From Poindextera sp965277425 (GTDB taxonomy: Bacteria > Pseudomonadota > Alphaproteobacteria > Caulobacterales > Caulobacteraceae): a DNA stretch of 64,000 bases. The stretch covers positions 248,001 to 312,000 of the forward strand of contig CBDICR010000006.1 of assembly GCA_965277425.1 (NCBI GenBank), given 5' to 3'. The position numbers and the translations under genes are program-made. This document shows positions 24,757 to 33,029 of the stretch, in pieces (the stretch's first letter is position 1; every line of letters begins with the position of its first letter). Below the pieces are notes generated by a model. It was not told the origin of the DNA, did no database searches, and saw only the letters and a list, made by a program, of their open reading frames with translations.

Positions 24757-25971
24757 ATGTCGCAAACCGCCTTGGCGAATGAACCGAAGCAAGCGCTTCC
24801 AGACATCGACAGCCTGCTGAAACCGACCCACGACGAGTATTCGCGTCAGCGCGCCATCGCGGTCCTGCACAGCCACGCCGTCCTCAACCTGCGTTTCGAC
24901 GTCAGGAAGACCTACGAGGCCAACGTCAAGCCGAAGTTCGAGCAGGAAAACGGCCGCGAGCCGAAGGACGGTCACGAGATCGCCCAGGCGATCAAGGACG
25001 ACCATTTTTTCAAGTTCTACAGCGCCATCCGCTACAACGCGCAGGAGATGGGTCCGCTTTCGCGCCAGCCAGCGGTGGAGCGCGCCTTGCCCGCGATGAT
25101 CGAGGTCGCCCGGGACGCCGCGCGGTTGAATCCGGCCGGCGGCTCGGTTCGTCTGAACCCGGCCATGGAGATCCCGCGGTACGCCACCCAGCTCGACACC
25201 CACCTGTCGCCCGGCGGCTTCCACTCGGAGTTCGCGCAGGACGACGTAGCCCAGGGCGTTTTGTTGGGCCGCGGTCTTTCGAGCAGCTCCGGTAAGAACC
25301 GTATCGTCAAGAACCGCAACTTCTCCGGCGTCGGCGACTCGATCGCCTACTGGCTGAAACAGAAATATCCGGACTTCAAACCTCGCCGCATTCTCGACAT
25401 GGCGACTCAGGCGGGCGCCAATCTGCTGGCCTACCCGCGCGCCTTCCCTGGCTCGGAGGCCTATGGCATCGACACGGCGGCGCCAGGGCTGCGCTACGGT
25501 CACGCAAAAGCCGAGTTCGAAGGCGTGCCGGTGCATTTCAGCCAGCAGAACGCCGAGAAGACCGACTTCGAGGACGGCTATTTCGACCTGATCGTCTCCA
25601 GCTTCTTCCTGCACGAAGTGCCGGTGGTGGCGACCAGGCGGATTCTCGCGGAAACCTACCGTCTGCTGGCGCCCGGCGGCATCCTGGCCTTCATGGAGTT
25701 GCCGCCGCACAAGTCGTGCGACCCGTTTCTCAACTTCACCTTCGACTGGGACACGCGCTACAACAACGAGCCCTTCTACGCGAGCTACCGGTCTCAGGAC
25801 CCGACCGAGCTCTCTGTCGCCGCCGGCTATCCGCGCGAGGGAAGTTTCGAGGTCACCGTTCCCGACGTCACCAGCTTTGACATGGACAAATACCCCGCCT
25901 TCCTGCGCGGTGAGGTGGAAGCGCCGCCGCACGGCCGCGGCGGCTGGTACATCTTCGGCGCTCGCAAGTAG
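24757..25971 (+). CDS. large SAM methyltransferase-like protein, copy 2, altered SAM motif
   Basis: 404-residue paralogue with the same two-part plan. The N-terminal domain (1-205) has YEANVKPKFEQENGREP, LNPAMEIPRY and LDTHLSPGGFHSEF. The Rossmann part begins at ILDMATQAGA (212-221) where the others have D-M-G-C-T-V-G-H, so the glycine-rich loop is changed. YGIDTAAPGLRYG, FSQQNAEKTDF and YNNEPF remain. SAM binding may be weakened or use a different loop. ATG 24757 has GGAAGG 7 nt upstream. It follows the small partner gene by 107 nt, with an AT-rich element between them. Confidence 0.75.
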   Translation: MSQTALANEPKQALPDIDSLLKPTHDEYSRQRAIAVLHSHAVLNLRFDVRKTYEANVKPKFEQENGREPKDGHEIAQAIKDDHFFKFYSAIRYNAQEMGPLSRQPAVERALPAMIEVARDAARLNPAGGSVRLNPAMEIPRYATQLDTHLSPGGFHSEFAQDDVAQGVLLGRGLSSSSGKNRIVKNRNFSGVGDSIAYWLKQKYPDFKPRRILDMATQAGANLLAYPRAFPGSEAYGIDTAAPGLRYGHAKAEFEGVPVHFSQQNAEKTDFEDGYFDLIVSSFFLHEVPVVATRRILAETYRLLAPGGILAFMELPPHKSCDPFLNFTFDWDTRYNNEPFYASYRSQDPTELSVAAGYPREGSFEVTVPDVTSFDMDKYPAFLRGEVEAPPHGRGGWYIFGARK

Positions 25972-26031
25972 CGAGGCTCATACGCGCGCGCCGCCCAGAG
26001 CGCATTTCTCTGTCATTCCCCAAGGCGGCGC

Positions 26032-26314
26032 CTATAGGCCCAGGGCGCCGGGGTTCATCAATCCGCTCGGATCGACGACGCGTTTGAGCGATTCGACGAG
26101 GGCGCGGGTCTCTGGCTTCAATGACGGCAGGTAGCGATAGGTCTTGCCGATCTGGTTGGAAGCGGCGCCCAGGGCGGCGAACAGCTCCACCAGTTCGCCG
26201 CGCAGGCTTGGCGACCAGCGCCCGCGCCTCGGGATCGACGTAAAGGCGTTCGGCTCCCACGGCTTGAGCCAGAGCCGCCAGCAGGCCATCTTCCGCTGCG
26301 GCATCCTTCGCCAT
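26032..26314 (-). pseudogene. remnant of FAD-linked oxidase, internal deletion plus frameshift
   Basis: One frame from ATG 26314 reads DGLLAALAQAVGAERLYVDP, like the start of the FAD oxidase at 35329-36930 (GLLDALRVIVGPSAMVSDP). A second frame, ending at 26032, reads ELVELFAALGAASNQIGKTY followed by SLKRVVDPSGLMNPGALGL, like that oxidase's last 55 residues. About 430 residues in between are missing and the two ends are joined out of frame. Both ends contain a D-P-E-A-R-A-L-V-like stretch, so deletion through short homology is plausible. It is non-functional, a relic of a second copy. Confidence 0.65.
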
Positions 26315-26353
26315 CGCCCTGCTTTCGCACCCGCTTCACGGATGCATTATGGA

Positions 26354-26370
26354 CTATTGATATGACATTT
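26354..26370. promoter_or_regulatory. AT-rich TTGATATGACATTT element
   Basis: CTATTGATATGACATTT upstream of the oxidase remnant (minus strand). It shares TTGATAT and ATGACATT with the element at 26571-26592. Confidence 0.4.
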
Positions 26371-26570
26371 AGAACGCGTTTCGCGGCCCTGGCGAGACCT
26401 AACGACAGAGCGCCGTCACCGCCGAAGTCGCCGGCAGCGTCCAGTCGGGTCGTTCAAAACCGCCACGACGAAGCCGATCTCACCGGCGCCTGCCCTATGG
26501 GCGCTATCCGACCGATACGGAAGCATCCGACCCCTTTCACGCCAAGATTTGAGCGAGAATTGGCTCATCT

Positions 26571-26592
26571 AATGATATAAGTATATGACATT
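26571..26592. promoter_or_regulatory. AT-rich TGATATAAGTATATGACATT element
   Basis: Lies 65 nt before the isochorismatase-family start at 26657. TGATATAAGTAT is nearly identical to the reverse strand of 10081-10098 and 40411-40424. Confidence 0.5.
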
Positions 26593-26656
26593 AGGCGACC
26601 GGCCTGGAAACCGGACAAGGTCGCCGCCGCCTGCCGATCGCAACCCAGGAGCCCCG

Positions 26657-27340
26657 ATGGAACTCTCCAACAAGACAGCACGCGAAATGTACGAGAGTCT
26701 GAAGGCTGGACCACGCCGACCGCCGTTCGGCTTCGGCAAGCGCGCGGCGATGATCAATATCGATCTGCAGCAGGCCTATACTCAGGTCGGCATGTTCCCA
26801 ACCGCCTACGAAACCGATCCGGCGCAGATGGATCGCATCAACAGCGTGGCCGCGCTCTGCCGCGACCTGAAGTTCCCGGTGATCTGGACCTATTGCGCCT
26901 ATCTTGAGAGCGGCGAGGACTGCGGCCTCTGGGGGACGCGCACCAACACCCCGGACTCACTGCAGAACATCAAGTACGGTTCCGAGCGGGCCAAACTCGA
27001 TCCGCGCCTCGCCATCGCCGAATCCGATATTGTCATCGCCAAGCGCATGGCCTCGGCCTTTTTCGAGACCATGGTCCCCTCGCTGATGACCTTCCACAAG
27101 ATCGACACGGTCATCGTGACCGGCGGCTCGACCTCGGGCTGCGTGCGGGCGACGGCGGTGGACAGCCTGTCGCGCAGTTTCCGCACCATCATCCCCGAGG
27201 AATGCGTCGCCGACAAACATGAAAGCCCCCACTTCGCCAATCTCTACGATCTTGCGGTGAAATACGCTGACGTGGTGCCGACGGCGGATGTCGAGTCCTG
27301 GCTGATCGGCCTGAAGACCAATCAGCCCGAGATGGCCTGA
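26657..27340 (+). CDS. isochorismatase-family amidohydrolase 1
   Basis: 227-residue cysteine hydrolase. The catalytic triad is visible as Asp36 (MINIDLQQ), Lys129 (VIAKRMASAFF) and Cys162 (GGSTSGCVRAT). The residues around the cysteine and the late EECVADKHESPH segment match the N-carbamoylsarcosine amidase/maleamate amidohydrolase branch, which splits amides or ureido groups to release ammonia. ATG 26657 has AGGAG 5 nt upstream. It is paralogous to the proteins at 61657 and, more distantly, 56557. It could deamidate an acid amide produced by ring opening of an imide or hydantoin (inference). Confidence 0.87.
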   Translation: MELSNKTAREMYESLKAGPRRPPFGFGKRAAMINIDLQQAYTQVGMFPTAYETDPAQMDRINSVAALCRDLKFPVIWTYCAYLESGEDCGLWGTRTNTPDSLQNIKYGSERAKLDPRLAIAESDIVIAKRMASAFFETMVPSLMTFHKIDTVIVTGGSTSGCVRATAVDSLSRSFRTIIPEECVADKHESPHFANLYDLAVKYADVVPTADVESWLIGLKTNQPEMA

Positions 27341-27687
27341 GCCAACGGGGCGCCGGCGTCGGGATCGCTCGGTGGCCGGCGCTCGATGCCGTCACGCGCC
27401 AAGCTTGGCCGCATCGGCGATCACCGAGGCGCCGGCGCTCCAGATCGCGCTATCCGAACCGATCTGATCGAGAATGCGGCGCATCGCCCAGGCCCGCGAT
27501 GGCTGGCCGGCGACGAACGGCGTAAATCTATGATTTTTAGACGGCGCCAGGAATTTGGGCGCCGCGAGGCTTCGCAAGCCCTGCGCGTCGCGTGGCGGCG
27601 CGCCTTAAATCTTCGTGAGCCGTGAACCGAGGATTGTCCGGAAGGATATGGCATATTGATATAATGATTGGGTGAAGGAGCACGCTG
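27341..27687. other. 347-bp intergenic region before MFS 3
   Basis: No supported gene. A minus-strand 61-codon frame (27392-27577) ending in DAAKLGA may be a fragment of a lost gene, but its family is unclear. CATATTGATATAATGATTG at 27652-27670 contains both the recurrent element and a TATAAT string just before the MFS gene. Confidence 0.4.
27652..27670. promoter_or_regulatory. AT-rich TTGATATAATGATTG element before MFS 3
   Basis: CATATTGATATAATGATTG ends 17 nt before the proposed start. TATAAT inside it could be a -10 box, which would give a very short leader. Confidence 0.45.
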
Positions 27688-29055
27688 CTGACCGCTGAAG
27701 CCTCGCCCGTTTTCGTCCGGCCAGCCGACGACGCGGAGGCGCCCTACCCTCGCCCCGCGATTGCCTGGTGCGTGGTCGTCCTGCTGATGGCCGCTTACAC
27801 CCTGTCCTATGTCGACCGGCAGATCCTGTCGCTGATGGTCGGCCCGATCCGCCGGGACCTGCATCTCAACGACACCCAGATCAGCCTGCTGCAGGGCCTG
27901 GCCTTCGCCCTCTTCTACTCCTTCCTCGGCCTGCCGCTCGGACGCCTGGCCGACAACACCAACCGCGTGCGGCTGATCTCCCTCGGCGTCGCCTTCTGGA
28001 GCGCGATGACCGGCCTCTGCGGCGTGGCCCACAACTTCTTCACCCTGTTCCTGGCCCGGATCGGCGTCGGGGCGGGCGAGGCGGTGCTGTCGCCGGCCGC
28101 CTATTCCCTGATCCATGACCTTTTCCCCAAGCGCCGCTCCGGCCTGGCGCTCAGCGTCTATGTGCTGGGCATCTCCCTCGGCGGCGCCCTGGCCCTGGTG
28201 ATCGGTTCGCGCATGGTGCAGGCGTTCCAGGACAAGCCGCCGGTGGTGGTCCCGATCATCGGGCCGATGTTCGCCTGGCAGTTCGTGTTCTTCTACCTGG
28301 CCCTGCCGGGGATCGCGCTCGCCCTGGCCGTGCTGCTGATCCGCGAGCCGCTGCGGCGGGGATTAAAGGCGGGCGCCGCGCCCGTTGTCTGGATGGACCT
28401 CTGGCGCTATCTGGCGCAGCGCCGGGCGCTGATCTCCTGCCACTTCGGCGCCGTATCCCTGATGGCCCTGATGTCCTATGCGCGGTCGTCCTGGACCCCG
28501 ACCTTCTACATGCGCGTGTTCGGCTGGAGCGTCAGCGAGGCCGGGGCGTGGCTCGGTATCAGCGGCCTGATCGCCGGTCTCGCCGGCGCGATCTACGGCG
28601 GCTGGTACGCCGACCGCTGGGTAGCCCGCGGCGTGCAGGATGCCCACATGCGGGTGATCGGGGTTTCGGCGATCGGTATCCCGGTGACGTCGGTGATCGC
28701 CTATCTGTGCGGCAATCCCTGGATCGCCCTGGCTTTCCTCACCGTCGGCGGCTTCTTCGGCGCGGCTTTCGGGGGCGTCAGCGCGGGCGTCGTACAGCAG
28801 ACCGCCCCACCCCGGTTGCGCAGCCAGATGGCGGCCTTGCTGCTGATGAGCCAGAGCGTCATCGGCCTGGTGTTCGGCCCGCTCGGTGTCGCCAGCCTGA
28901 CCGACTATGTGTTCAAGAACCCGGCCGCCGTCGGCTGGTCCCTGTCGGTCGTCGCCATGCTCACCGGCCCAGCCGCAATCGTGCTGCTGTATCGCGGCCT
29001 GAAATACTACCGCCAGGCGCTCGACGAGGCAGAGGCCGATCTCAGAACGGCTTGA
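27688..29055 (+). CDS. MFS transporter 3, non-standard start codon
   Basis: 455-residue 12-helix transporter, paralogous to the MFS protein at 15978. Aligned N-termini share PRPA-AW-VVVLL, then DRQILSLMVGPIRRDLHLND, LLQGLAFALFYSFLGLPLGRL. The first in-frame ATG/GTG (27772) would remove the conserved tail and part of helix 1. The frame is open back to a stop at 27673-27675, with GGAG at 27677-27680 and CTG codons at 27685 and 27688. I therefore propose a CTG start (27688, 7 nt from GGAG), unless a mutation destroyed an ATG or TTG. It overlaps the convergent membrane-protein gene by 14 nt. Substrate unknown. Confidence 0.75.
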   Translation: MTAEASPVFVRPADDAEAPYPRPAIAWCVVVLLMAAYTLSYVDRQILSLMVGPIRRDLHLNDTQISLLQGLAFALFYSFLGLPLGRLADNTNRVRLISLGVAFWSAMTGLCGVAHNFFTLFLARIGVGAGEAVLSPAAYSLIHDLFPKRRSGLALSVYVLGISLGGALALVIGSRMVQAFQDKPPVVVPIIGPMFAWQFVFFYLALPGIALALAVLLIREPLRRGLKAGAAPVVWMDLWRYLAQRRALISCHFGAVSLMALMSYARSSWTPTFYMRVFGWSVSEAGAWLGISGLIAGLAGAIYGGWYADRWVARGVQDAHMRVIGVSAIGIPVTSVIAYLCGNPWIALAFLTVGGFFGAAFGGVSAGVVQQTAPPRLRSQMAALLLMSQSVIGLVFGPLGVASLTDYVFKNPAAVGWSLSVVAMLTGPAAIVLLYRGLKYYRQALDEAEADLRTA

Positions 29056-29683
29056 CCACGCCCAGGAAGGCGATCACCGCCACCAGGCCCCAGATCATGA
29101 ACACCACCTGCCGGATGCGGTTGCGGCCGTCCTTTTTCGAGGCGATGGCCCGGGGCGCGGCGGCGGCGGGCGCCAGGAGCAGGATGCGCACGATGATCCC
29201 CGCCAGGATGATCAGCCCGAACAGCAGCATCTTGAGCGCCAGCCAGCGTTCGGGGATCGGGCCGCCGGTGACCAGGCACCAGGCGCCGAAACCGACGAAG
29301 CCGGCCATCACCGCAGTCCGGATTGCGAAATCGATCTTCCAGAGCCGCTTGCCGAGCGGCTCGTCCTGTTTCAAGTGCACCTGCCAGACCAGCCAAAGCC
29401 AGGCGAGGGCGACGATCCAGACCAGCGCCAGCGCCAGCCCATGGATCGGCGAGCCGTAGTTGACCGCCAAGGTCAGCCCCACCGGCGCCATCAGCACCAG
29501 ACAGGTGCGCGGCGCCATGTCGATCAGGGCGCCGACCTCCCTGAGTTCATGGACGGCCTGCGGCGTGAGGCCCGGCTTGCGCGCACCAAGGCCGCAGATG
29601 AACACGCCCAGGTCGGAGCCCAACCAGTAGGCGAACAGCAGAATGTGAAAGAAAACAACGACGCGATAGGGATCGATCAGCAT
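29042..29683 (-). CDS. integral membrane protein of unknown function
   Basis: 213-residue protein with about five to six hydrophobic helices: VVVFFHILLFAYWLG at the N-terminus, LVLMAPVGLTLAV, LALVWIVALAWLWLVW, VMAGFVGFGAWCLV, MLLFGLIILAGIIVRILLL and a last VVFMIWGLVAVIAFLG. The early FFHILLFAYWLGSDLGVF stretch, with its His, resembles membrane haem or copper-site proteins, but I cannot assign a family. It could be a small electron-transfer or chaperone membrane subunit. It is convergent with and overlaps the MFS 3 gene, and upstream lie two AT-rich elements around 29741 and 29825. Confidence 0.65.
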   Translation of the reverse strand: MLIDPYRVVVFFHILLFAYWLGSDLGVFICGLGARKPGLTPQAVHELREVGALIDMAPRTCLVLMAPVGLTLAVNYGSPIHGLALALVWIVALAWLWLVWQVHLKQDEPLGKRLWKIDFAIRTAVMAGFVGFGAWCLVTGGPIPERWLALKMLLFGLIILAGIIVRILLLAPAAAAPRAIASKKDGRNRIRQVVFMIWGLVAVIAFLGVVKPF

Positions 29684-29740
29684 GCCTTCGGCCCTCCGGG
29701 GCCGAACGGCCGCCGCGGCGAGGCCGCCAAGCCATCTGCA

Positions 29741-29766
29741 GATATGGTATAATATTATGATGAATG
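29741..29766. promoter_or_regulatory. AT-rich promoter-like region upstream of membrane protein gene
   Basis: GATATGGTATAATATTATGA followed by TGAATG (26 nt in all), about 58 nt before the start at 29683 on the minus strand. A second AT-rich stretch at 29825-29852 contains GATATAACAATTG. Confidence 0.3.
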
Positions 29767-29896
29767 AGGCCGTCGCGCAACGGCCGAGCCCGCGCCGGCC
29801 CGGAGCGGGCCGGCATCGCCAATCACTATATGAATTACAGATATAACAATTGACGCCGTTCGCGGGGGTGTGATCAGTTACCCGCGGTCGGGGCGG

Positions 29897-30922
29897 TCAG
29901 TCCCGCCTGCGCAGGCGCTCGACAGCCTCGCCGCCGACCTCGATGACGGCGCGGCCGTGGATTTGCCGGTTCTCGAACCGCCGGTGAAGTTCGGGGATGA
30001 CTTCGAAGGGATTGATGCTGGTGATGGGCGCCTTGATCTCGCCGGACCGCAACAAGGCGACGATGTGCGCGTCCACCACCTCGCCGGATTCGCCGATCCG
30101 CTCGGCCACCGGCAGGTTGAACCCCCGCGCCGCGGCGTGCTTGACGATCAGTTGGCCCGGAAACACGGCCGCCGCCGGCGCGCCGCTGGCAGCGCCGATG
30201 AACACCACTTCGCCGCCGGCCGCGACAACCTCGAAATCGCGCACGCTCGCCTCGCCACCATTGCCGTCGACCACCAGCTGGACGCCGCGCCCGCCCGTGA
30301 GTCGCATAACCTCCGCCGGCCAGGCCGAGGCGTCCGTGACGTCGATCAGATGATCGGCTCCGAACGGCGCCGCATAGGCCTGTTTCTCCGCGCCCCCCAC
30401 CAGGCCGATGACCGTCATGCCCAGGCGCTTGGCGAACTGGGTCAGCATGATCCCCACCGGCCCGGCCGCCGAGTGGAAGACGGCCCCGTCGCCCGCCCGC
30501 ACCCGCACCGCCTCATGCAGGATGCGCCAGGCCGTATGGCTACAGCCGCGATAGACCGCGCCCGTCAGCAGATCCATCGCATCGGCCAGAGGGGCGACGT
30601 TGGCCAGATCCGCGACGGAGAAATCCGCCGCGCCCCCGAACCCCGAGCGGCTGACCACCGCCCGGCCGAGCCAGTCTTCCGCGACCCCCTCGCCGACCGC
30701 ATCGACGATACCCGAATACTCGACCCCCGGCGTCAGCGGCCAGCCCGGCGCCATCCACGCCGCGCCGCCCGATCGCACGATCACATCCAGCGGATTGAGG
30801 CCGCAGTAGGCGACGCGCAGCCTGACTTGCCCCGGCCCCGGCGCCGGCACATCCACGTCCTCCAGCTTCAGGTCCGCCGCCGAACCCGGCTGGTCGATCC
30901 GGAAAGCGCGCATGGTGGCCAT
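29897..30922 (-). CDS. NADPH:quinone reductase-like MDR oxidoreductase
   Basis: 341-residue zinc-free medium-chain dehydrogenase/reductase. The GroES-like N-terminal half has LRVAYCGLNPLDVIVRSG and PGVEYSGIVDAVGEGV; the Rossmann half contains HSAAGPVGIMLTQFAKRLGM. Zinc ligands of alcohol dehydrogenases are absent, as expected for quinone/enone reductases. The ATG at 30922 has AGGAG 6 nt upstream. It is divergent from the Fe-S ene-reductase at 31008 across an 85-nt gap with a palindrome. It probably reduces an activated C=C bond or a quinone with NADPH. Confidence 0.85.
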   Translation of the reverse strand: MATMRAFRIDQPGSAADLKLEDVDVPAPGPGQVRLRVAYCGLNPLDVIVRSGGAAWMAPGWPLTPGVEYSGIVDAVGEGVAEDWLGRAVVSRSGFGGAADFSVADLANVAPLADAMDLLTGAVYRGCSHTAWRILHEAVRVRAGDGAVFHSAAGPVGIMLTQFAKRLGMTVIGLVGGAEKQAYAAPFGADHLIDVTDASAWPAEVMRLTGGRGVQLVVDGNGGEASVRDFEVVAAGGEVVFIGAASGAPAAAVFPGQLIVKHAAARGFNLPVAERIGESGEVVDAHIVALLRSGEIKAPITSINPFEVIPELHRRFENRQIHGRAVIEVGGEAVERLRRRD

Positions 30923-30945
30923 CGGCGTCTCCTGAGCCTCACGGC

Positions 30946-30958
30946 GCAATATTATTGC
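30946..30958. promoter_or_regulatory. palindrome GCAATA-T-TATTGC in divergent gap
   Basis: A 13-bp perfect inverted repeat between the divergent starts at 30922 and 31008, in an AT-rich stretch. It is a candidate operator for both genes. Confidence 0.45.
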
Positions 30959-31007
30959 AGACCCATCCAGTATTTAAAACCAGTTAACTTGCATACGAAG
31001 GCCGAAA

Positions 31008-32996
31008 ATGGGTGAAATTGATGTTGACCAGAGGTATCCACACCTCTTTTCTAAGTTTATAATTGGATCGGTCGAGTTGAAGAACCGCGTCGTCCACGCC
31101 GCGATGTCCACGCGCTACCAGGAAAGCGGCCGCGTTCCCGATCGGTTGATCGCCTACCACGTCAATCGCGCCAAGGGCGGCGCTGCGATGACAGTCACCG
31201 AGCCGCTCGGCATGCTGCCGCACCAGTTGGCGGCGCGGGTGGACGTCTATTCAGGACGCAACGCCGACGGTCTGCGGCGCTGGGCCGAGGCGGTGGCGGC
31301 CCATGACTGCCGGCTGCTGGCCCAACTTCAGGATCCCGGCCGCGGGCGCCACGAGGAGGGTCGCGTCAATGCGCCGATCGGCGCCTCGGCCCTGCCGGAC
31401 GACCTGAGCTGGACGGTGCCCCACGCGCTGACGACGGACGAGGTCGAGAAGACGATCGCCGACTTTGTCCGCTCCGCGCGGCTGTTGCGGGACGCGGGCT
31501 TCGCCGGCGTGGAAATTTCCGCCGGCCACGGCCACATTTTCCACCAGTTCATGTCGGCGCACTCGAACCGGCGCGAGGACCGTTACGGCGGCGACCTGGT
31601 CGGGCGCACACGGTTGCTCACCGATCTGGTGGCCGGTCTGAGAGCCGAATGCGGGAAAGATTTCCTGATCGGCGTCAAGCTGCCGGGCGAGGACGGCGTG
31701 CCGGGCGGCATCGATCTCGTTGAGGCCGAAGGCATCACCCGGCTGGTGAACGCCACCGGGGTGGTGGATTACCTTACCTACTGCTGGGGCTCGCACGCCG
31801 ACACCCTCGACTGGCACATGCCCGACGTCCATGGCCAGCGCACGCCCTACATCAATAAGATCCACCAGCTCGGCCGCTCGGCGCCGGGCATGGCGATCGG
31901 CGCGCTCGGCCTGATCACCGATCCCAACGAGGGCGAGCGAATCATCCGCGACGGCCTGGCCGACCTGGTGATGCTGGGCCGTCCGCTGGTCACCGATCCG
32001 GCCTGGGCCCTGAAGGCGTCGCAGGGACGCGAGGCTCAGATCCGATACTGCGTATCCTGCAACACCTGCTGGCAGGTGATCAGCACCCACGCGGTCCTGC
32101 AGTGCGACAACAATCCGCGCGTCGGCCAGACCGAGGAAGCCGACTGGCAGCCGACGAAGGGGATCGGCAAGCGCGTGGTCGTGGTCGGCGCCGGCATCGC
32201 CGGTCTGGAAGCCGCCTGGGTCGCGGCGGCGCGGGGTCATCAGGTGACCGTATTCGGCGCCGGCGGCGAGGTCGGCGGCAAGACCCGGGTCCATGCCCTG
32301 CTGCCCGGCGGCGAGAGTCTGTCCAGCATCTATGACTTTCAGCGGCTGAGCGCCGATCGTTTCGGCGCCGCGTTCCGCCTGGGCGCCGCCGCGCGCGTGG
32401 AGGATATCCTGGAGGTGAACCCCGAGCTGGTCGTGCTCGCCACCGGCGCCACGCCCGGCTGGCCCGACTTTCTGCCCGAGGCCTATCGCGCCGACGGCGT
32501 GTTTCCGGACATCCGCGAGGCGGTGGCCCAGCTGGTCGACGTGAAAGGCCGCCAGCCGGGTACGGCGCTGATCTTCGACCAGGACCACACCGCCTTCACC
32601 TACGCCGCCGCCGAGTTCCTGCTGCGGAAGTTCGAGAAGGTGATCCTGGTCACGCCGCGCGAACGGATCGCCAGCGCCGAGGCCCTGGTCAACCGGCAAG
32701 GCATCTACCGGCGCCTCTACGGCATGGGTATCGAAGTCGTCATTCTGAGCACGCCCCTGGCCAGCTCGCGCTTCGAGGAAGGATCGGTGACGCTCGCCAA
32801 TGTTTTCAACGGCCAGCAACGGGTGATCGAGGATGTCGCCCTGTTCACCTACGCCACCCCCCGGGTTCCCGACGACGCCCTCGCCGAGCCCCTGCGGGCG
32901 AGCGGCGTCGAGGTGAGGCTGATCGGCGACTGTCTCTCCCCGCGCTTCCCACTGAACGCCACGGCGGAAGGTCACAGGGTGGGCAATGAGATCTAG
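31008..32996 (+). CDS. Fe-S/FMN/FAD ene-reductase (dienoyl-CoA reductase/TMADH family)
   Basis: 662-residue fusion. An old-yellow-enzyme FMN barrel (1-340) with SAGHGHIFHQFMSAHSNRR is followed by an Fe-S cysteine cluster and an NAD(P)/FAD domain from about residue 388 with VVVVGAGIAGLEAAW. Cluster cysteines are Cys348, Cys351, Cys354 and Cys366, spaced 2-2-11, closer to trimethylamine dehydrogenase than to 2,4-dienoyl-CoA reductase (2-3-11). It could reduce conjugated C=C bonds or demethylate amines. It heads a plus-strand run with an SDR and a deacetylase-fold gene. Mention of TMADH type is by cysteine spacing only. Confidence 0.85.
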   Translation: MGEIDVDQRYPHLFSKFIIGSVELKNRVVHAAMSTRYQESGRVPDRLIAYHVNRAKGGAAMTVTEPLGMLPHQLAARVDVYSGRNADGLRRWAEAVAAHDCRLLAQLQDPGRGRHEEGRVNAPIGASALPDDLSWTVPHALTTDEVEKTIADFVRSARLLRDAGFAGVEISAGHGHIFHQFMSAHSNRREDRYGGDLVGRTRLLTDLVAGLRAECGKDFLIGVKLPGEDGVPGGIDLVEAEGITRLVNATGVVDYLTYCWGSHADTLDWHMPDVHGQRTPYINKIHQLGRSAPGMAIGALGLITDPNEGERIIRDGLADLVMLGRPLVTDPAWALKASQGREAQIRYCVSCNTCWQVISTHAVLQCDNNPRVGQTEEADWQPTKGIGKRVVVVGAGIAGLEAAWVAAARGHQVTVFGAGGEVGGKTRVHALLPGGESLSSIYDFQRLSADRFGAAFRLGAAARVEDILEVNPELVVLATGATPGWPDFLPEAYRADGVFPDIREAVAQLVDVKGRQPGTALIFDQDHTAFTYAAAEFLLRKFEKVILVTPRERIASAEALVNRQGIYRRLYGMGIEVVILSTPLASSRFEEGSVTLANVFNGQQRVIEDVALFTYATPRVPDDALAEPLRASGVEVRLIGDCLSPRFPLNATAEGHRVGNEI

Positions 32997-33029
32997 GCTC
33001 GCACTCGCGCGGCGGCGGAGGATGGTCGC

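Larger units (their letters stand above)
26315..26656. other. 342-bp intergenic region
   Basis: No gene seen. It contains two AT-rich elements, CTATTGATATGACATTT (26354-26370) and AATGATATAAGTATATGACATT (26571-26592), which share GATAT and TGACATT. The sequence between them is GC-rich and shows nothing recognisable. Confidence 0.45.
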
